Positions 31,919 through 41,236 are shown, counted from the stretch's first letter. The stretch is 64,000 nt of DNA from Candidatus Omnitrophota bacterium (GCA_020632495.1 JACKFL010000005.1:496001-560000); one strand, 5' to 3'. Notes: a model not told the origin generated them from the sequence alone. Numbers and translations: made by a program.

Positions 31919-33632
31919 TTTAGACAAGCTCAGACATAGTTGCTCGCATGTGATGGCGCAGGCCGTCCAGGAGCTATGGCCCGAAACCAAGGTCACCATC
32001 GGGCCGGCGATCGACAACGGTTTTTATTACGACTTCGATAAGCCGGAGCCTTTCTCCGATCAGGATTTGCGCAAGATTGAAAAACGGATGAAGCACATCA
32101 TCCAGCGCAAACCCGAATTTCGCCAAACCTTCATGAAGAAGGAAGCGGCGGCTGATTTTTTTCGCGGTAAAGGCGAGTCTTATAAAGTCGAGCTCATTGA
32201 AAATTTGCCGGATGATGAGGTCTCCATATTCCATACCGGAGACGAGTGGCTGGACCTATGTAAAGGTCCCCATATCGAAAACGCCGGGACCATCAAGGCC
32301 TTCAAGCTTCTCTCCGTAGCCGGCGCGTATTGGCGCGGGGACGAGACGAAGCCGCAATTACAGCGTATTTACGGAACGGCGTTTTTCTCCCAGGAGGAAC
32401 TTGAAGAGTATTTGAAAATGCTCGAAGAGGCCGCCAAGCGGGATCATCGCAAGCTCGGACCGCAGCTGGATTTGTACAACATTTATCAGGAATCGGCGGG
32501 GGCCGGACTGATCTTTTACCCCCCGGCCGGCGCGACGCTGCGCAATATTATCGAAACCTATGTTCGCGAAGAAAACATCAAGCGCGGATATGATCTGGTT
32601 ATGACGCCGCATTTGTTGCGCGGCAAGCTCTGGGATCAAAGCGGCCACTCCGGACATTACCGCGAAAACATGTACTACCTCGATATTGATAACGAGGAAT
32701 ACGCGGTAAAACCGATGAACTGCCCGGGGCATAATTTGCTGTACAATTCGAAGCGGCGTTCGTACCGGGAACTGCCGATCCGTTTTTTCGAGCTGGGCAC
32801 GGTGTACCGTCAGGAAAAAGCGGGCGTGCTCCACGGGTTGTTGCGGGTCAGAGGATTCACCCAGGACGACGCGCATATATACTGCCGCGAGCAACAGCTT
32901 AAGGATGAGATTAAAAGCGTTATCGATTTTGTATACAGCATCTCCCACGATTTCGGGTTTAAAGATATCGAGGTCGAACTCAGCACCCAGCCCGATAAGT
33001 TTATCGGGGAGCAAAAGAATTGGGACCACGCCACGGAAACGCTGAAACAGTCCCTGGTGGAAAAAGAGATCGCGTTTAAGATCAACGAAGGCGACGGCGC
33101 TTTTTATGGCCCTAAAATCGACTTCAAGTTACGCGACGCGTTGAATCGGGAATGGCAGTGCGCCACCATTCAATGCGATTTTTCGTTGCCGGAACGGTTC
33201 GATCTGACCTACACCAACGAAGACGGGGAGCTGGTCCGGCCGATTATGATTCACCGCGCGATTTTGGGCAGCGTAGAGCGCTTTATGGGAACGTTGATTG
33301 AGCATTACGCCGGCGCGTTTCCGATGTGGCTGGCGCCGGTGCAGCTGCAGATCATCCCCATCAAAGATGATCATGTGCCGTTCGCGTCGCAGCTGAAAAA
33401 AGATTTGAAGGATCAGGGCTTCAGAGTCCAGGTCGACCAGCGCAACGAGAGTTTGAACAAAAGGATTCGCGAGGGAACGGTTAAGAAAATTCCTTACTTA
33501 TTGATCGTGGGCGACAAAGAGGTGTCCGAGAAAAAAGTAGCGTTGCGCAAGTATGGCGAAGGAGACATCGGCGCCATGTCCCAGGATCAACTGCTGGAAA
33601 GATTCCTGCAGGAAGTGAAGGACAAACGCTAA
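31902..33632 (+). CDS. thrS: Threonyl-tRNA synthetase lacking the TGS domain
   Basis: A 576-residue class II synthetase. It keeps the editing domain (HSCSHVMAQAVQELWP near residue 14, then CKGPHI) and the catalytic core with zinc ligands in MNCPGHN, QDDAHIYC and MIHRAILGSVERF. The anticodon-binding domain is complete (VPFASQLKKDLKDQGFRVQV to the end). The ~60-residue N-terminal TGS domain of most bacterial enzymes is absent. I start at ATG 31902 because the protein homology begins there; it has no clear Shine-Dalgarno and depends on coupling to the upstream gene. It should keep proofreading of Ser-tRNA-Thr. Confidence 0.94.
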   Translation: MEYKTDLDKLRHSCSHVMAQAVQELWPETKVTIGPAIDNGFYYDFDKPEPFSDQDLRKIEKRMKHIIQRKPEFRQTFMKKEAAADFFRGKGESYKVELIENLPDDEVSIFHTGDEWLDLCKGPHIENAGTIKAFKLLSVAGAYWRGDETKPQLQRIYGTAFFSQEELEEYLKMLEEAAKRDHRKLGPQLDLYNIYQESAGAGLIFYPPAGATLRNIIETYVREENIKRGYDLVMTPHLLRGKLWDQSGHSGHYRENMYYLDIDNEEYAVKPMNCPGHNLLYNSKRRSYRELPIRFFELGTVYRQEKAGVLHGLLRVRGFTQDDAHIYCREQQLKDEIKSVIDFVYSISHDFGFKDIEVELSTQPDKFIGEQKNWDHATETLKQSLVEKEIAFKINEGDGAFYGPKIDFKLRDALNREWQCATIQCDFSLPERFDLTYTNEDGELVRPIMIHRAILGSVERFMGTLIEHYAGAFPMWLAPVQLQIIPIKDDHVPFASQLKKDLKDQGFRVQVDQRNESLNKRIREGTVKKIPYLLIVGDKEVSEKKVALRKYGEGDIGAMSQDQLLERFLQEVKDKR

Positions 33633-33648
33633 TAACGGAGGTGGTACT

Positions 33649-34167
33649 ATCAGAAAGTTCACGAGGGTCAACGAGCGGATAAAAGCGACGGAAGTGAGGG
33701 TTATCGGACCGGATTCGGAACAGCTCGGTGTGGTTGTTCTGAGCCGGGCATTGGATCTGGCCCAAGAGCACGATCTGGATTTGGTGGAAATAGCGCCTAC
33801 GGCAAATCCGCCGGTTTGCCGTATCATGGATTACAGCAAGTTCAAGTATGATCAGGAGAAGAAAGAGCGGCGGATTAAGAAGAAGCAGCACGTCACGCAT
33901 TTGAAGCAAATCCGGCTGAAGCCCCATATCGGTGACGCGGACTATCAGATGAAGCTACGCCAGGCCGTCGGGTTTTTAAAGAAAAAAGATAAAGTGAAGG
34001 CGAATATGTTTTTCCGCGGACGCGAAATGATGCATAAAGAGTTGGGACGCGAAATACTGGACCGCCTTATTGAAGATATTAAAGAATTCGGAACCCCCGA
34101 ACGGCCGCCTTCCATGGAAGGCCGGGTTATGTCGGTGATGTTCAATCCGATTTCTGAAAAGAAGTAA
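33649..34167 (+). CDS. infC: Translation initiation factor IF-3 with ATC start
   Basis: A 172-residue IF-3. The visible ATG/GTG frame starts at GTG 33694 but loses the conserved start. In-frame ATC 33649 has GGAGGTG at ideal spacing and adds RKFTRVNERIKATEVRV, the classic IF-3 N-terminus. Rare ATT/ATC starts are the rule for infC, where IF-3 discriminates against its own mRNA. The N domain (about 1-75), Lys-rich linker (KKKQHVTHLKQIRLKPHIGD) and C domain ending with MFNPISEKK are all present. It heads infC-rpmI-rplT. Confidence 0.93.
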   Translation: MRKFTRVNERIKATEVRVIGPDSEQLGVVVLSRALDLAQEHDLDLVEIAPTANPPVCRIMDYSKFKYDQEKKERRIKKKQHVTHLKQIRLKPHIGDADYQMKLRQAVGFLKKKDKVKANMFFRGREMMHKELGREILDRLIEDIKEFGTPERPPSMEGRVMSVMFNPISEKK

Positions 34168-34232
34168 ACGCAACATAGTAAATTCAGCGGATTGGTTCGA
34201 TTGAAACAAAGCTGAGAAAGGAATGAGTTGAG

Positions 34233-34430
34233 ATGCCGAAACTGAAGACAAACAAATCTGCGGCCAAGCGGTTTAAGATGACCAAATCCGGCAAACTTAA
34301 AAAACGCAGCGCACGCCGCGGACACATTCTCGGGAAAATGAGCCGGAAAGCAAAACGTAAATTGCGTCAAAGTTCTTATGTCTCGAACGCGGATGCAAAA
34401 AAGATAAGGAGGCTGTTGCCTTATGGTTAG
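34233..34430 (+). CDS. rpmI: 50S ribosomal protein L35
   Basis: A 65-residue basic protein with MPKLKTNKSAAKRFKMTKSG and HILGKMSRKAKRKLR, the L35 signature. AGGAATGAG precedes the ATG. It overlaps the rplT start by 8 nt. Confidence 0.96.
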   Translation: MPKLKTNKSAAKRFKMTKSGKLKKRSARRGHILGKMSRKAKRKLRQSSYVSNADAKKIRRLLPYG

Positions 34431-34809
34431 GATCAAGACATCGGTCGCGTCGCATCGCCGGAAAAAGAGAGTCCTGAAAAAAGCGAAGGGGCAGTTCGGT
34501 CAGCGCAGCCGGCACTATTTACAGGCTAAGCGTTCGGTCATCAAGGGATTGATTTATCAGTACCGTGACCGCAAGGCCAAGAAGCGTGAGTTCCGCGCTT
34601 TGTGGATCATTCGTATCAATGCCGCCTGTTACGAAGCGGGCATCAAGTACAGCCGCTTCATCAAGGGATTGAAAGACGCCAACATCGAACTGAACCGCAA
34701 GGTCATGGCGGAATTGGCGGTGACGGCTCCGGACGTATTCAAGGAGTTGGTCAATATTGCCCAGGGCGCCAAACCGCAAGCGGCCGCCCCCGCACCGGCA
34801 GCCAAATAA
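34423..34809 (+). CDS. rplT: 50S ribosomal protein L20
   Basis: A 128-residue L20 with RRKKRVLKKAKGQFGQRSRHY, YQYRDRKAKKREFRALWI and INAACYEAGIKYSRFI. It binds 23S rRNA early in assembly and represses its own operon in other bacteria. The C-terminus has an Ala/Pro-rich tail (about 15 residues) beyond the usual end. A hairpin follows. Confidence 0.96.
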   Translation: MVRIKTSVASHRRKKRVLKKAKGQFGQRSRHYLQAKRSVIKGLIYQYRDRKAKKREFRALWIIRINAACYEAGIKYSRFIKGLKDANIELNRKVMAELAVTAPDVFKELVNIAQGAKPQAAAPAPAAK

Positions 34810-34833
34810 TCGCGACACCATCTATGTGAATTC

Positions 34834-34859
34834 ATTGGGCCCTTTCTCAAGGGCCCAAT
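34834..34859 (+). terminator. Hairpin after rplT
   Basis: ATTGGGCCCTT-TCTC-AAGGGCCCAAT is a perfect 11-bp stem. The downstream flank TCATTTATGG has only a weak U tract. Words GGGCCCAATTCAT and TTCATTGGGC recur near tRNA-Leu at 31055-31106. Confidence 0.6.
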
Positions 34860-34930
34860 TCATTTATGGCCCCGGTCGGGAATCCGCGCGGGGCCGGCCG
34901 CTGTTACGACAGTCGGTCCGGGAGTGAAAT

Positions 34931-36280
34931 ATGAACATCATTATCGTCGGTGCCGGGCGTATCGGCCGGAATTTGGCCAAGACGCTTTCGGAAGAAAATA
35001 ATGAAGTCTATCTGATTGAACCGCAGAAGAGTGTCGCCACCAAGGTTGCGGACAAACTCGATGTAAAGGTCATCGTCGGCAGCGGTTCCGACCCGGAGGC
35101 CTTGCAGAAGGCCAATATCCGTTCCGCGGACTTGGTGCTGGCGGTCACGACCACCGATGAAGTCAATCTGGTGGTGTGCAGCCTGGCGGCGGCTTACGGC
35201 GTTAAACGGAAGATCGCCCGCGTCCGCAACACCGCGCTGCGCGATATCGTGCGCGAGTTCGGCCTGGATCTTTTCAGCGTCAATGAGCTGATCAATCCGG
35301 AACTGGTCGCTGCCGAGGCGATTGTCAAGACCATTGAGACCCCCGGCGCCAGTGAAGTCGGTGATTTCGCTTCCGGGCAGATCCTGCTGCGCGGGTTCGA
35401 CGTTCCGGAAACTTCTCCGTTATGCGGTTCACGCCTGGCGGAGCTCGCTGATGAAGATTTCCCGTGGCCGTTTCTTATCATCTCCATTGTCCGTAATCAG
35501 GAAGTTATATTTCCCAAGGGCGACGCCGTGATCCAGAAGGGGGACCATATTTATGTCCTGCTGCCCCGGCATTCCCTGGCCGAGTTCGTAAACTTCGTTA
35601 ATCCGGAGCTGACGCCGCCGAAGAAGGTCATCATTTACGGCGCAACCATTACCGGAAAACATCTCGCGCAGACCCTTTCCCAAAAGATTAAAAACACGAC
35701 CATCATTGAGGAGGATCCGGCGGTAGCCCGGGATGTTTCCGACGCATTGGAACAGGTGACCGTCATTAACGGATCCGCGTCCGATGCCGAAATTCTCAAT
35801 GAATGCGGCATTGAGGCGACCGACGTGTTTATTGCCACCTCAAAAAACGATCACTCGAACCTTATCAGTTCCGTGCTGGCCAAGAAAATGGGCGCGAAGA
35901 CGACGATCATCACCACTCAGCAGCCGGAATATATGTCGATTATCGATGCGTTGGCCATCGATGCCATTATTAATCCCCACTACCTCGCAGTCGAACAAAT
36001 TCTGCAGATGGCCCGGGGACGAAGCATCTCGGCGGTGACCAAGTTGCTGGAATGCGACTCCGAGGCGATTGAGCTTGTCCCGGAAAAAGGATCACCGATC
36101 ACCCGTGACGCGCTGAAGGACATCAAACTGCCCAAAAACTCGATCGTCGGCGCGGTCCTGCAAGGCGGCAATGTCGCGCTGGCCAAAGGGGACACCAAAA
36201 TTAACGAAGGCGACAAAGTCATTGTGTTTTGTCAGGACACGGCGATCAAAAAGGTACAGGCGCTGTTTACCGGCAAGTGA
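34931..36280 (+). CDS. trkA: Potassium uptake regulatory subunit TrkA
   Basis: A 449-residue cytoplasmic protein with two RCK halves. The first NAD-binding motif is IIVGAGRIGRNLAKTL (residues 3-18) with VYLIEPQK. The second is IIYGATITGKHLAQTLS (about 235) with TTIIEEDP. Each is followed by an RCK-C domain (YVLLPRHS; VIVFCQDTA). It gates the TrkH channel encoded 22 nt downstream by nucleotide binding. GGGAGTG precedes the ATG. Confidence 0.95.
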   Translation: MNIIIVGAGRIGRNLAKTLSEENNEVYLIEPQKSVATKVADKLDVKVIVGSGSDPEALQKANIRSADLVLAVTTTDEVNLVVCSLAAAYGVKRKIARVRNTALRDIVREFGLDLFSVNELINPELVAAEAIVKTIETPGASEVGDFASGQILLRGFDVPETSPLCGSRLAELADEDFPWPFLIISIVRNQEVIFPKGDAVIQKGDHIYVLLPRHSLAEFVNFVNPELTPPKKVIIYGATITGKHLAQTLSQKIKNTTIIEEDPAVARDVSDALEQVTVINGSASDAEILNECGIEATDVFIATSKNDHSNLISSVLAKKMGAKTTIITTQQPEYMSIIDALAIDAIINPHYLAVEQILQMARGRSISAVTKLLECDSEAIELVPEKGSPITRDALKDIKLPKNSIVGAVLQGGNVALAKGDTKINEGDKVIVFCQDTAIKKVQALFTGK

Positions 36281-36302
36281 CGTTTGATTACCGACGATAG
36301 TC

Positions 36303-37757
36303 ATGCATAAGAGATTTGTTACCAACATAGTTGCCCGGATTGTTCTGGTTGTTTGTGTTTTGATGCTGTTTCCTCTGTTGTGGGCGGTCCTGGACAATAC
36401 GCACAGCCGCGAGGTCCGCGCGTTTGCCGGAACGATCGTCTTCGGATTGTTCACCTCCGGCGTAATTTTGGCGCGCGTCCGATTGTGCAAGGCGGATTTT
36501 GACAAAATTACGGCCAAGGATGGTCTGGCGATTGTCGGATTGTCCTGGGTCCTGCTCTCCGCATTGGGGGCGTTACCTTTGTACTTCAGCGGGGTCGTCG
36601 CGACTTTTACCGACGCGTTCTTTGAAGTGGCCAGCGGATTCACCACCACCGGAGCGACGATCTTTACCGATATCGAGGCCTTGCCGCGGGGGATTTTGTT
36701 TTGGCGCAGCCTGACGCATTGGTTGGGCGGCATGGGGATCATCGTCCTTTACATCGCGCTATTGCCGGCATTGGGCGCCAATACTTTTCAACTCTACAAA
36801 GCCGAGGCCCCCGGTCTTGATGTGGAACGGATCGACCCGCGCATCCGCGAGACGGCCAAGAAGCTGTGGACGATCTACTTCGGTTTTACGATCCTGCAGA
36901 CGTTGTTGATGATGGCCGGCGGGATGGACCTGTTCGACGCGTTATGCCACACCTTCGGAACAATCGCCACCGGAGGATTCTCGACTAAAAACGCCAGCCT
37001 AGGACATTACAACGCCTATCTCCAGTGGGTGGTGATCATTTTTATGTACCTGGCGGGCGTCAACTTCATCCTTCATTTTCAGATGATCCGCGGTAAATTC
37101 GAGTCGGTCTTTAAGAACGAGGAGCTGCGCATCTATACGGGGCTGATCGTCTTTTTGATTGCCGTATTTGCGCTCGTCTTAGGGGTGATGGAGCTGTCCG
37201 ACGCGCCGGTCCGCGACGCGGCCTTCCAGATCGTGTCTATCATCACCACCACGGGTTTCGGAACGGCAGATTTCAATCTATGGCCGACCGGATTACAGTT
37301 CATCCTGGTGATGCTGATGTTCGTCGGCGGGTGCGGGGGGTCCACGGGCGGAGGGATCAAGATTGTCCGTTTTGTGTTGTCCGTCAAGATCGCTCTGCGT
37401 TCAATCCATCAGACCGTCATCCCGAACGCTGTTATGTCGATCCGCTTCAACAACAAGTCCTTAAGTGACAGTGTGGTCGCCGGCGTGTTGTCCTATTTTA
37501 CGATATACACACTGTTGTTCCTGTCGGGGTCGATGTTGTTGACTATAACTGAGGAATGCGATCTGGTGACCTCGTTTACGGCATCGGTGTCTGCGTTGAG
37601 CAATATCGGACCGGGATTGGCGAAGATCGGTCCTACGCAAAACTACGCGTGGATGAGCAATCCGGGGAAATGGATCCTGACGTTTCTGATGCTCGCCGGT
37701 CGTCTGGAGTTGTACTCCATTTTGATCCTGTTTATGCCGACGACCTGGAAAAAATAG
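36303..37757 (+). CDS. trkH: Potassium uptake channel subunit TrkH
   Basis: A 484-residue membrane protein with four pore-loop repeats. Selectivity-filter elements are SGFTTTGATIF, FGTIATGGFSTKN, ITTTGFGTADF and SALSNIGPGL. GGCGGSTGGGIKIVRF marks the intramembrane gate region. Together with TrkA it imports K+. It is the second gene of a two-gene operon. Confidence 0.95.
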   Translation: MHKRFVTNIVARIVLVVCVLMLFPLLWAVLDNTHSREVRAFAGTIVFGLFTSGVILARVRLCKADFDKITAKDGLAIVGLSWVLLSALGALPLYFSGVVATFTDAFFEVASGFTTTGATIFTDIEALPRGILFWRSLTHWLGGMGIIVLYIALLPALGANTFQLYKAEAPGLDVERIDPRIRETAKKLWTIYFGFTILQTLLMMAGGMDLFDALCHTFGTIATGGFSTKNASLGHYNAYLQWVVIIFMYLAGVNFILHFQMIRGKFESVFKNEELRIYTGLIVFLIAVFALVLGVMELSDAPVRDAAFQIVSIITTTGFGTADFNLWPTGLQFILVMLMFVGGCGGSTGGGIKIVRFVLSVKIALRSIHQTVIPNAVMSIRFNNKSLSDSVVAGVLSYFTIYTLLFLSGSMLLTITEECDLVTSFTASVSALSNIGPGLAKIGPTQNYAWMSNPGKWILTFLMLAGRLELYSILILFMPTTWKK

Positions 37758-37779
37758 CATTTCCGGGCAAAAATTTTAG

Positions 37780-37788
37780 TGATATAAT
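37780..37788 (+). promoter_or_regulatory. Extended -10 promoter for pheST
   Basis: TGATATAAT (37780-37788) matches an extended -10 element (TGnTATAAT), 27 bp upstream of the pheS ATG. The -35 region is poor. The short leader makes this a plausible pheS start site. Confidence 0.5.
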
Positions 37789-37814
37789 GGCGCCACCATT
37801 TTTGGACAAGAAAT

Positions 37815-38822
37815 ATGAGCTGGGATTTCGAACAAATAAAACAGACGCTTCGTGATGAAGCCGCCGCCGTGGCCAGTCCGCGCGAGCTGGAAGATTTCCG
37901 CATCAAATATCTCGGTCGCAAGGGATTGATTCAGGAAATATACGCCTCGCTGGCAGATGCGCCCAAGGATCAAAAACCGATCATCGGCAAAGAAGCCAAC
38001 GATCTGAAGAAAATGGCAACGGCGCTGCTCGAGGACCGCAAGCAAGGAATAGATTCACAGCCGGGCAAGGCCCAGCGCCAACTGGATCCGACCCTGCCGG
38101 GCGTTGCTCCGCGGGTCGGGCACAAACATTTGCTCACACAAACGATCGAAGAAATTTGTGATATCTTCGAAGGTCTGGGTTTTTCCATTCAGGAAGGCCC
38201 CGAAGTCGAAACCGAATTCAATAATTTCACCGCGCTGAATATTCCCGAAGACCATCCTTCCCGTGACGGGTTTGACACCTTTTATACGAATGTGAAAGAC
38301 CGCACCAGTAGGGATGCCAATCTCCTGCTGCGCAGTCATACCTCTCCGGGACAGATCCGCATCATGCAGGAGCACACGCCGCCGCTGGCGGTCGTTATTC
38401 CGGGCAAGGTCTACCGGCCGGATGCGGTGGATGCCAGCCACTCATTCATGTTTCATCAAATCGAAGGTTTGCTGGTCGACCAGGACGTCAAGTTTTCGCA
38501 TTTAAAAGGCTTGCTGCAGGCGTTTTGCAAAAAGCTGTTCGGGCCGGATATCAAAATGCGCTTCCGGCCGCATTTTTTCCCCTTTACCGAACCGTCGGCA
38601 GAAGTTGATATTTCCTGGAAGGGCGGAAAAAAGGAGTGGCTGGAAATCATGGGGTGCGGCATGGTGCATCCGAAAGTATTTGAATACGCGGGGTATCCGA
38701 AGGGAAAATACACCGGGTTGGCTTTCGGACTGGGGGTGGAACGGATGACTATGCTGAAGTACGGCATTCCGGATATCAGGTTGTTTTATGAAAATGATCA
38801 ACGTTTTCTGGAGCAATTTTAA
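37815..38822 (+). CDS. pheS: Phenylalanyl-tRNA synthetase alpha subunit
   Basis: A 335-residue class II synthetase subunit. It has the N-terminal coiled coil (1-85), then HKHLLTQTIEEICDIFEGLG, the motif 2 region SHTSPGQIRIM and FRPHFFPFTEPSAEVDI, and motif 3 GLAFGLGVERMTMLKYGI. It holds the Phe and ATP sites. Four nucleotides separate it from pheT. Confidence 0.96.
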   Translation: MSWDFEQIKQTLRDEAAAVASPRELEDFRIKYLGRKGLIQEIYASLADAPKDQKPIIGKEANDLKKMATALLEDRKQGIDSQPGKAQRQLDPTLPGVAPRVGHKHLLTQTIEEICDIFEGLGFSIQEGPEVETEFNNFTALNIPEDHPSRDGFDTFYTNVKDRTSRDANLLLRSHTSPGQIRIMQEHTPPLAVVIPGKVYRPDAVDASHSFMFHQIEGLLVDQDVKFSHLKGLLQAFCKKLFGPDIKMRFRPHFFPFTEPSAEVDISWKGGKKEWLEIMGCGMVHPKVFEYAGYPKGKYTGLAFGLGVERMTMLKYGIPDIRLFYENDQRFLEQF

Positions 38823-38825
38823 ACG

Positions 38826-40853
38826 ATGAAGCTGAGTTTAAATTGGTTAAGTGATTATGTGGCGCACGGTGCGGACAAGGAACTGCTGGCACACAAGCTA
38901 ACGATGGCCGGCATGGAAATCGAGAGCGTCGAAAACGTCGGCGGAGACACGGTGTTTGAATTGGAAATCACGCCCAACCGGGCGGATTGTTTGAGCACCA
39001 TCGGACTGGCCCGCGAGGTGTCGGCGGTCTTTGACAAAGTGCTGAAGGAGCCCAAAATATCGGTGCCCAAAATCCCGACGCGGAAAGTTCCCATCAGCAT
39101 TGCGGACTCCGGAGACTGTTCACTGTATTTGGGCACTCTCATCGAAGGCGTCACCGTTGGTGCGGCCCCGGAGTTTATGGAATCCAGATTGAAGGCTGTC
39201 GGGATCCGGCCTATCAGTAATTTGGTGGATATTACCAACTTTTGCCTGATGGAGTACGGTCAGCCGCTGCATGTCTTTGATTTCGACAAACTCGAAGGCG
39301 GGCGCATTGAAGTCCGCCGCGCCCGCAAGGGAGAGAAGATTTTAACGCTCGACGGTGTCGAGCGGGAATTGGATCCATCGGTGTTGGTGATTGCCGATGC
39401 CGTCCGCCCGGTGGCCATTGCCGGGATCATGGGCGGGAAAAATACCGAGGTCGGTCCGCAGACAAAGAACGTTTTGTTGGAAAGCGCGCACTTCGATCCG
39501 ATACTGATCCGCCGGGCGGCGCGAAAACTCGGATTGAGCAGCGATTCGTCCTACCGCTTTGAGCGCGGCATCGACCCGGCTGGCGTGGCGCGAACCTCCG
39601 ACCGGGCGTTGCAGCTGATTCTGGAATCCGCCGGCGGAAAGCTTTCCGGACAGGGAAAGGCGGGATCGACTGCGATTAAGAAATCCAAGGCCGTTACGGT
39701 CACGCCCGAACAGGTCGGCAGCGCAATCGGGATGGACGTATCACCGGCCAGGATCAAAAAAATTTTTAAAAAATTAAACTTCACTGTCGAAGAATCGGCC
39801 CGGGGCATGAAAGTTTGCCCGCCGTCGGCGCGGCGGGATATCAAGGACCCGGTAGATTTAGTCGAGGAAGTGGCTCGGGTTATCGGTTACGACAATATTC
39901 CCGAGGCGATGCCGGTGATCGGCGAAAATTCCATTCCCTCCAGCGCGCCGCGCACCCTGCGCAACCGGATGCGCGAACTGATGCTGGCCCAGGGATTCGA
40001 CGAGATGGTGAGCTTCTCGCTGATTAATCGCGATGATCTGGAGCGCGCTCGGCTGAACGCCAAGGACGTGGCCGCGATCATCAATCCGCTATCCTTGGAC
40101 CAGGAGGTCCTGCAGCCGTCGACGTTGCCGAGCCTGTTGAACATCGTCCGCACCAACATTAACCGCGGACAGCGTGACCTGAGCCTGTTTGAGCTCAGTA
40201 AAGTTTACGACGGGCACGGTAAGGAAAAAGAAGTTTTGAGCGTGGTGATGTGCGGGCACACGCGGCGGGATTGGCGCGAGTTGAAGAAGCGGCCCGCCGA
40301 CGTTTATGATGTGAAAGGCGCTGTCGCCCAAACTTTGGAACGCTGCGGACTGACGGAATTACGATATGCCCTGGTCGACGCGAACATATATCAGGGGAAT
40401 TCGGGCGTGACGGTCGCTGTCAGCGGGCGATCCTTGGGAAGTTTCGGATCGATCCATCCGGATATCCTGCAGAATTTCGGGATCAAGAACACGGCCGTCT
40501 ATTACGCGGAAGTTGAGATTCCTTATAAGGACTTCGTCAAGTCATCGCGCCGGCGGTTTAGCTCGCTTTCACAGTTTCCGGGTGTCACGCGCGATGTCAG
40601 TCTGGCAGTGCCGCAGGATGTTCCGTATCAGGATATCGCCGACATGATTCATCGGGAGGGCGGGGATCTTTTACGTCAGGTCTCGTTCAGCGAGGAATAT
40701 CTCGGCGACAAAATCCCGGCCGGCCAGCGCGGTCTGGTTTTTTCCCTGCTTTATCAGTCGGCCGACCGGACTTTGACCGAGGATGAAGTCAATGCCGTCC
40801 ATCAGACGCTGCTGGGCAAAATAACCGAATTTTTTTCGGCGACCATTCGATAG
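38826..40853 (+). CDS. pheT: Phenylalanyl-tRNA synthetase beta subunit, short form
   Basis: A 675-residue beta subunit. It starts MKLSLNWLSDYV and moves straight to GGDTVFELEITPNRADCLS, skipping the ~110-residue EMAP/OB-fold tRNA-binding domain that other bacterial PheT carry near residues 40-150. B3/B4 editing (LVDITNFCLMEYGQPLHVFD), B5, the catalytic-like domain and the C-terminal FDX-ACB domain (SLSQFPGVTRDVSLAVP) are present. The usual length is ~790. Function should be intact since the missing module is auxiliary. Confidence 0.95.
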   Translation: MKLSLNWLSDYVAHGADKELLAHKLTMAGMEIESVENVGGDTVFELEITPNRADCLSTIGLAREVSAVFDKVLKEPKISVPKIPTRKVPISIADSGDCSLYLGTLIEGVTVGAAPEFMESRLKAVGIRPISNLVDITNFCLMEYGQPLHVFDFDKLEGGRIEVRRARKGEKILTLDGVERELDPSVLVIADAVRPVAIAGIMGGKNTEVGPQTKNVLLESAHFDPILIRRAARKLGLSSDSSYRFERGIDPAGVARTSDRALQLILESAGGKLSGQGKAGSTAIKKSKAVTVTPEQVGSAIGMDVSPARIKKIFKKLNFTVEESARGMKVCPPSARRDIKDPVDLVEEVARVIGYDNIPEAMPVIGENSIPSSAPRTLRNRMRELMLAQGFDEMVSFSLINRDDLERARLNAKDVAAIINPLSLDQEVLQPSTLPSLLNIVRTNINRGQRDLSLFELSKVYDGHGKEKEVLSVVMCGHTRRDWRELKKRPADVYDVKGAVAQTLERCGLTELRYALVDANIYQGNSGVTVAVSGRSLGSFGSIHPDILQNFGIKNTAVYYAEVEIPYKDFVKSSRRRFSSLSQFPGVTRDVSLAVPQDVPYQDIADMIHREGGDLLRQVSFSEEYLGDKIPAGQRGLVFSLLYQSADRTLTEDEVNAVHQTLLGKITEFFSATIR

Positions 40854-40878
40854 TTGTCGCTATCCCCGCTCTTTATGC

Positions 40879-40884
40879 TATAAT
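40879..40884 (+). promoter_or_regulatory. -10 element of the 6S RNA gene
   Basis: TATAAT at 40879-40884, about 8 bp before the predicted 5' end of the 6S RNA. The -35 region (around TTGTCG at 40854) is at a non-ideal distance. Confidence 0.5.
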
Positions 40885-40892
40885 CTCTTATT

Positions 40893-41051
40893 GATAATCC
40901 CTGCTGTGTTCGTTAGGAAGATATATAAAGTAACCTAACTATTCAATCGGGATGCCTGAGTTCAGCTGGCCCGTGGGCCTTCTGGGGAGGGTACCCACCT
41001 GGTGATTTGGGTCACCATTAAAATCTTTCGACGGCATAAGCGGGGATTGTC
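40893..41051 (+). ncRNA. ssrS: 6S RNA
   Basis: The ends pair perfectly: GATAATCCCTGC (40893-40904) with GCGGGGATTGTC (41040-41051), 12 bp with two G-U pairs. Inside are GTTAGG/CCTAAC, ATGCC/GGCAT, and hairpins GGCCC-GT-GGGCC and GGTGA/TCACC, giving the long rod with a central bubble expected of 6S RNA. TTAAAATCTTTCGACGGCA resembles the 3' bubble side of E. coli 6S. The gene lies just upstream of the 5-formyl-THF cyclo-ligase gene, its classic neighbour. 6S RNA mimics an open promoter and holds RNA polymerase in stationary phase. The rest of the gap to 41236 shows a T6 tract at ~41150 and no gene. Confidence 0.78.
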
Positions 41052-41236
41052 ATGCCCTCCCAAAAATCTTCTAAACATCTACCTGGCATAATTTTATAGA
41101 AATCCTTAACTCGCCAGCCCACCTTATTTCGGCGGCCAGAGGGGCGCTTTTTTGGTTTGTATATTCAAATAAATAGTGCTATCATACTCCATCATATCAA
41201 CAGTTAACATATATTAGGGAAACACATCCAAATCCG

